Shown here: positions 4,996 through 6,291 of the stretch, piece by piece | Position numbering within the stretch: the stretch's first letter is position 1 | Layout of the letters: every line of letters starts with the position of its first letter | Assembly (NCBI GenBank): GCA_900768805.1 | Contig: CAAGEF010000174.1 | Span: forward strand, 1-6,291 | Origin: Clostridia bacterium | Lineage (GTDB): Bacteria; Bacillota; Clostridia; TANB77; CAG-508 | Length of the DNA stretch: 6,291 nt | Reading direction: 5' to 3' | The notes under the pieces: generated by a model | What the model was told of the DNA's origin: nothing | The model's input: only the letters and a program-made list of their open reading frames with translations | The model's database searches: none | Translations under genes and position numbers: made by a program

Positions 4996-5238
4996 ATGAA
5001 AACTTTAATAGATGGCAAAAACTACTTTAATGAAAATTCATTCAATGAAATGTGTGAAGCATTAGAAAGAAAAGAAACAATTGAAGTATATATTGATTGC
5101 ATAGGACATAATAGAAATAATATGGAGCAAGAAGCATATAGAGAAGAATTAAAAAATAAGTATGGAGAGCGATTAGAAACAATCCAAGTAAAAGGAAGTT
5201 ATTCATATAGTTATATGTATAAATTATTGAGCCTTTAA
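4996..5238 (+). CDS. Hypothetical protein (80 aa)
   Basis: Starts behind ATAAGGAG (about 8 bases upstream), 12 bases after the 82-aa gene. The sequence opens MKTLIDGKNYFNENSFNEMC and has a helix (FNEMCEALERKE) and a strand (TIEVYIDCIGH). A second helix (EAYREELKNKYGERL) and a final strand (ETIQVKGSYSYSYMYKLLSL) follow. The alternating alpha/beta pattern suggests a compact fold, but no catalytic motif or family is recognised. Its stop codon lies in the loop of the terminator at 5229-5250, so translation to the end covers the terminator's 5' arm. It probably forms a two-gene unit with the gene at 4735. Confidence 0.7.
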   Translation: MKTLIDGKNYFNENSFNEMCEALERKETIEVYIDCIGHNRNNMEQEAYREELKNKYGERLETIQVKGSYSYSYMYKLLSL

Positions 5239-5250
5239 TGGCTCTTTTTT
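5229..5250 (+). terminator. Rho-independent terminator overlapping a stop codon
   Basis: GAGCC-TTTAAT-GGCTC followed by six T. The 5' arm lies in the last codons of the 80-aa gene and the TAA stop (5236-5238) is in the loop. Confidence 0.85.
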
Positions 5251-5287
5251 CTTTTGTAAAAAAATGTAATTTTCTTAACTTTTTATA

Positions 5288-5316
5288 TTGACATATATTA
5301 TTATATATGGTAATAT
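5288..5316 (+). promoter_or_regulatory. Strong sigma70-type promoter, copy C without hairpin
   Basis: Perfect -35 TTGACA (5288-5293), 17-base spacer, -10 TAATAT (5311-5316), about 30 bases before the ATG at 5349. The spacer matches that of the 4389 promoter at 15 of 17 positions, but the leader hairpin is absent. Confidence 0.85.
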
Positions 5317-5348
5317 ATAGGTGTAATTAAGGAAAGAGGTATAAGAAA

Positions 5349-5633
5349 ATGGAAATCAAGAAAACAAAATTATTAAATAAGGGAAACTTAAACGAGGTTA
5401 TAGGATATAAAGAAGTTAAAGCCTACAAACATTTAGTAGATTTTGATGACACATACCTAAATAAAAATAATCAATATGAAATATTTGGTTTACAAAAACA
5501 AGTAAAAGTAAATGATTTAATCTATTTAGATTTAGCAATTTGGAAAGATAGTAATACCTATATATGTGGTAGAGTAGTTAAAGTATTAAAAACAAAAATC
5601 GTTATTGATTACGTTTATGTAGATTTGATTTAA
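5349..5633 (+). CDS. Hypothetical protein (94 aa), beta-rich
   Basis: Starts behind GGAAAGAGGT, about 30 bases after a near-consensus promoter. The N-terminus (MEIKKTKLLNKGNLNEVIGY) is followed by alternating hydrophobic strands. The second half (LIYLDLAIWKDSNTY, then ICGRVVKVLKTKIVIDYVYVDLI) reads as a small beta barrel. No enzyme motif, zinc site or membrane helix is visible, and I do not recognise the family. It is the first gene of the transcript that continues to the DUF4314 gene and the recombinase; no terminator lies between them. Confidence 0.7.
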   Translation: MEIKKTKLLNKGNLNEVIGYKEVKAYKHLVDFDDTYLNKNNQYEIFGLQKQVKVNDLIYLDLAIWKDSNTYICGRVVKVLKTKIVIDYVYVDLI

Positions 5634-5639
5634 AGGTTA

Positions 5640-5658
5640 ACGCTCATCCATAAAGCGT
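5640..5658 (+). promoter_or_regulatory. Short intercistronic stem-loop
   Basis: ACGCT/AGCGT 5-bp stem with a 9-base loop between the 94-aa gene and the SD AAGGAGGA of the next gene. No T run follows, so it is not a terminator. Significance is uncertain. Confidence 0.3.
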
Positions 5659-5676
5659 ATTAAGGAGGAATAACCA

Positions 5677-5985
5677 ATGTATAAAGTAGGAGACAAAATC
5701 AAAATCATATCAATGCATCAATAACCACAATACAGCGGAAAAGAGGGCGTAATTGAATATATTGATAGTATAGGTCAATTACACGGAACTTGGGGCGGTT
5801 GTGCTTTAATTCCTGAAGTAGATCAGTTTGAGATTTTATGTGAAGAAGTGAGCATAAAGAAATGTTGTATATGTGGTAGAAACATAATCGGCTATGGTCA
5901 TAATGCAGAGCCTATAAAGAGCGGGTTATGTTGTGATGAATGCAATAAATTAGTTGTTATGGCTAGGTTAGGAGCGGTTAGATGA
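5677..5985 (+). pseudogene. DUF4314 + zinc-ribbon protein gene, interrupted by in-frame TAA
   Basis: ATG 5677 has an excellent AAGGAGGA site. The frame runs 102 codons to TGA with one internal TAA at codon 16 (5722-5724). Around the break, GDKIKIISM, then QYSGKEGVIEYIDSIGQLHG and TWGGCALIPEVDQFEIL match the small barrel-like DUF4314 found in phages and mobile elements, where an acidic residue commonly stands at the stop position (EPQY-like). The C-terminal part has a four-cysteine zinc ribbon: C63xxC66 and C86xxC89, with GYGHNAEPIKSG between. After the TAA there is no in-frame ATG until near the 3' end, so restart cannot restore the product. The 3' end overlaps the recombinase start by 4 bases. 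Recent inactivation, stop readthrough or a sequencing error would each fit. Confidence 0.72.
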
Positions 5986-6291
5986 TTTATGGTTATGCTA
6001 GAGTATCAAGTGTTGAACAAAATCTTGATAGACAATTAGAGGAATTTAAAAACTATAATATTGATAAAATCTATGCTGAAAAAAAGTCAGGTAAAAACTT
6101 TGAGGATAGATTTGAATATCAAAAATTAAGAAAGAAATTAAAGCCTAATGATTTATTAATAATCATGTCCATTGATAGATTAGGTCGAGATTATGAAGAG
6201 ATATTAAATGAATGGAAATATATCACAAATAATAAAAAATGTGATATTCAAGTGTTAGATATGCCAATTTTAAATACTAAAAATGGTGTTG
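5982..6291 (+). CDS. Serine recombinase (resolvase/invertase family), 3' end outside window
   Basis: An open frame of 103 complete codons running off the right edge. YGYARVSSVEQNLDRQLEEF holds the catalytic serine (Ser9 in ARVSS). KKSGKNFEDR and the conserved arginine motif SIDRLGRDYEEI (Arg66, Arg69) complete the visible resolvase catalytic domain. There is no insertion after the ARVSS motif, which favours the small resolvase/invertase subgroup over large serine integrases, but the C-terminal DNA-binding domain is not in the window. The ATG overlaps the preceding stop (ATGA) and has its own AGGAG 7 bases upstream, so it should still be translated despite the broken upstream gene. It may resolve multimers, invert DNA or mobilise an element; the target is unknown. 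Confidence 0.9.
   Translation, partial: MIYGYARVSSVEQNLDRQLEEFKNYNIDKIYAEKKSGKNFEDRFEYQKLRKKLKPNDLLIIMSIDRLGRDYEEILNEWKYITNNKKCDIQVLDMPILNTKNGV

Noticed and set aside
2163..5724. Genome-wide stop-codon reassignment (TAG or TAA to Gln)
   Set aside because: TAA terminates most genes, several in TAATG overlaps, and only one TAG occurs inside a gene; recoded phages use the recoded codon much more often.
1..6291. CRISPR array, tRNA or rRNA gene
   Set aside because: No regularly spaced direct repeats, cloverleaf or conserved rRNA segments were found on either strand.

Overview
This is an AT-rich window with strong Shine-Dalgarno sequences (AGGAGG or AGGTGG) and tightly packed, mostly tiny genes. 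That points to a temperate phage, prophage or related mobile element of a low-GC Bacillota host, with the standard bacterial code. The phage assignment rests on a holin-like protein next to a compact amidase, an orphan N6-methyltransferase-like gene, a DUF4314/zinc-ribbon gene, a serine recombinase and many small unknown proteins. No structural or packaging gene is visible, so prophage versus other mobile element is inferred.

Left block (1-3155, all plus strand). A 5'-truncated radical-SAM protein resembling RlmN/Cfr rRNA methyltransferases is followed by a 57-aa protein, a 91-aa charged helical protein, a small XRE-type regulator and two unknown small proteins. Next comes a phage-type adenine methyltransferase-like gene broken by an in-frame TAG, then a possible 36-aa ORF. 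Genes overlap or are separated by a few bases, and three share the same initiation signal GAGGTGGAATAATG. The block ends at a bidirectional terminator (3210-3232), used from the other side by a 59-aa minus-strand gene.

Middle block (3421-4355). A divergent promoter region separates the minus-strand gene from a two-gene lysis-like cassette: a protein with an N-terminal membrane segment and coiled coil, overlapped by a catalytic-domain-only N-acetylmuramoyl-L-alanine amidase.

Right block (4356-6291, plus strand). Small units of unknown function are each delimited by promoters and terminators. A DUF4314 plus zinc-ribbon gene broken by an in-frame TAA follows. It overlaps a serine recombinase that runs off the window.

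The most notable signals are: (1) a promoter plus 5' hairpin module present twice in outward-facing orientation around the lysis cassette, with a covarying stem closing pair, and a third related promoter at 5288; (2) two otherwise intact genes each interrupted by one stop codon, both followed by CCA; (3) a sliding-clamp-binding-like motif at the C-terminus of the methyltransferase-like protein, after an acidic linker.
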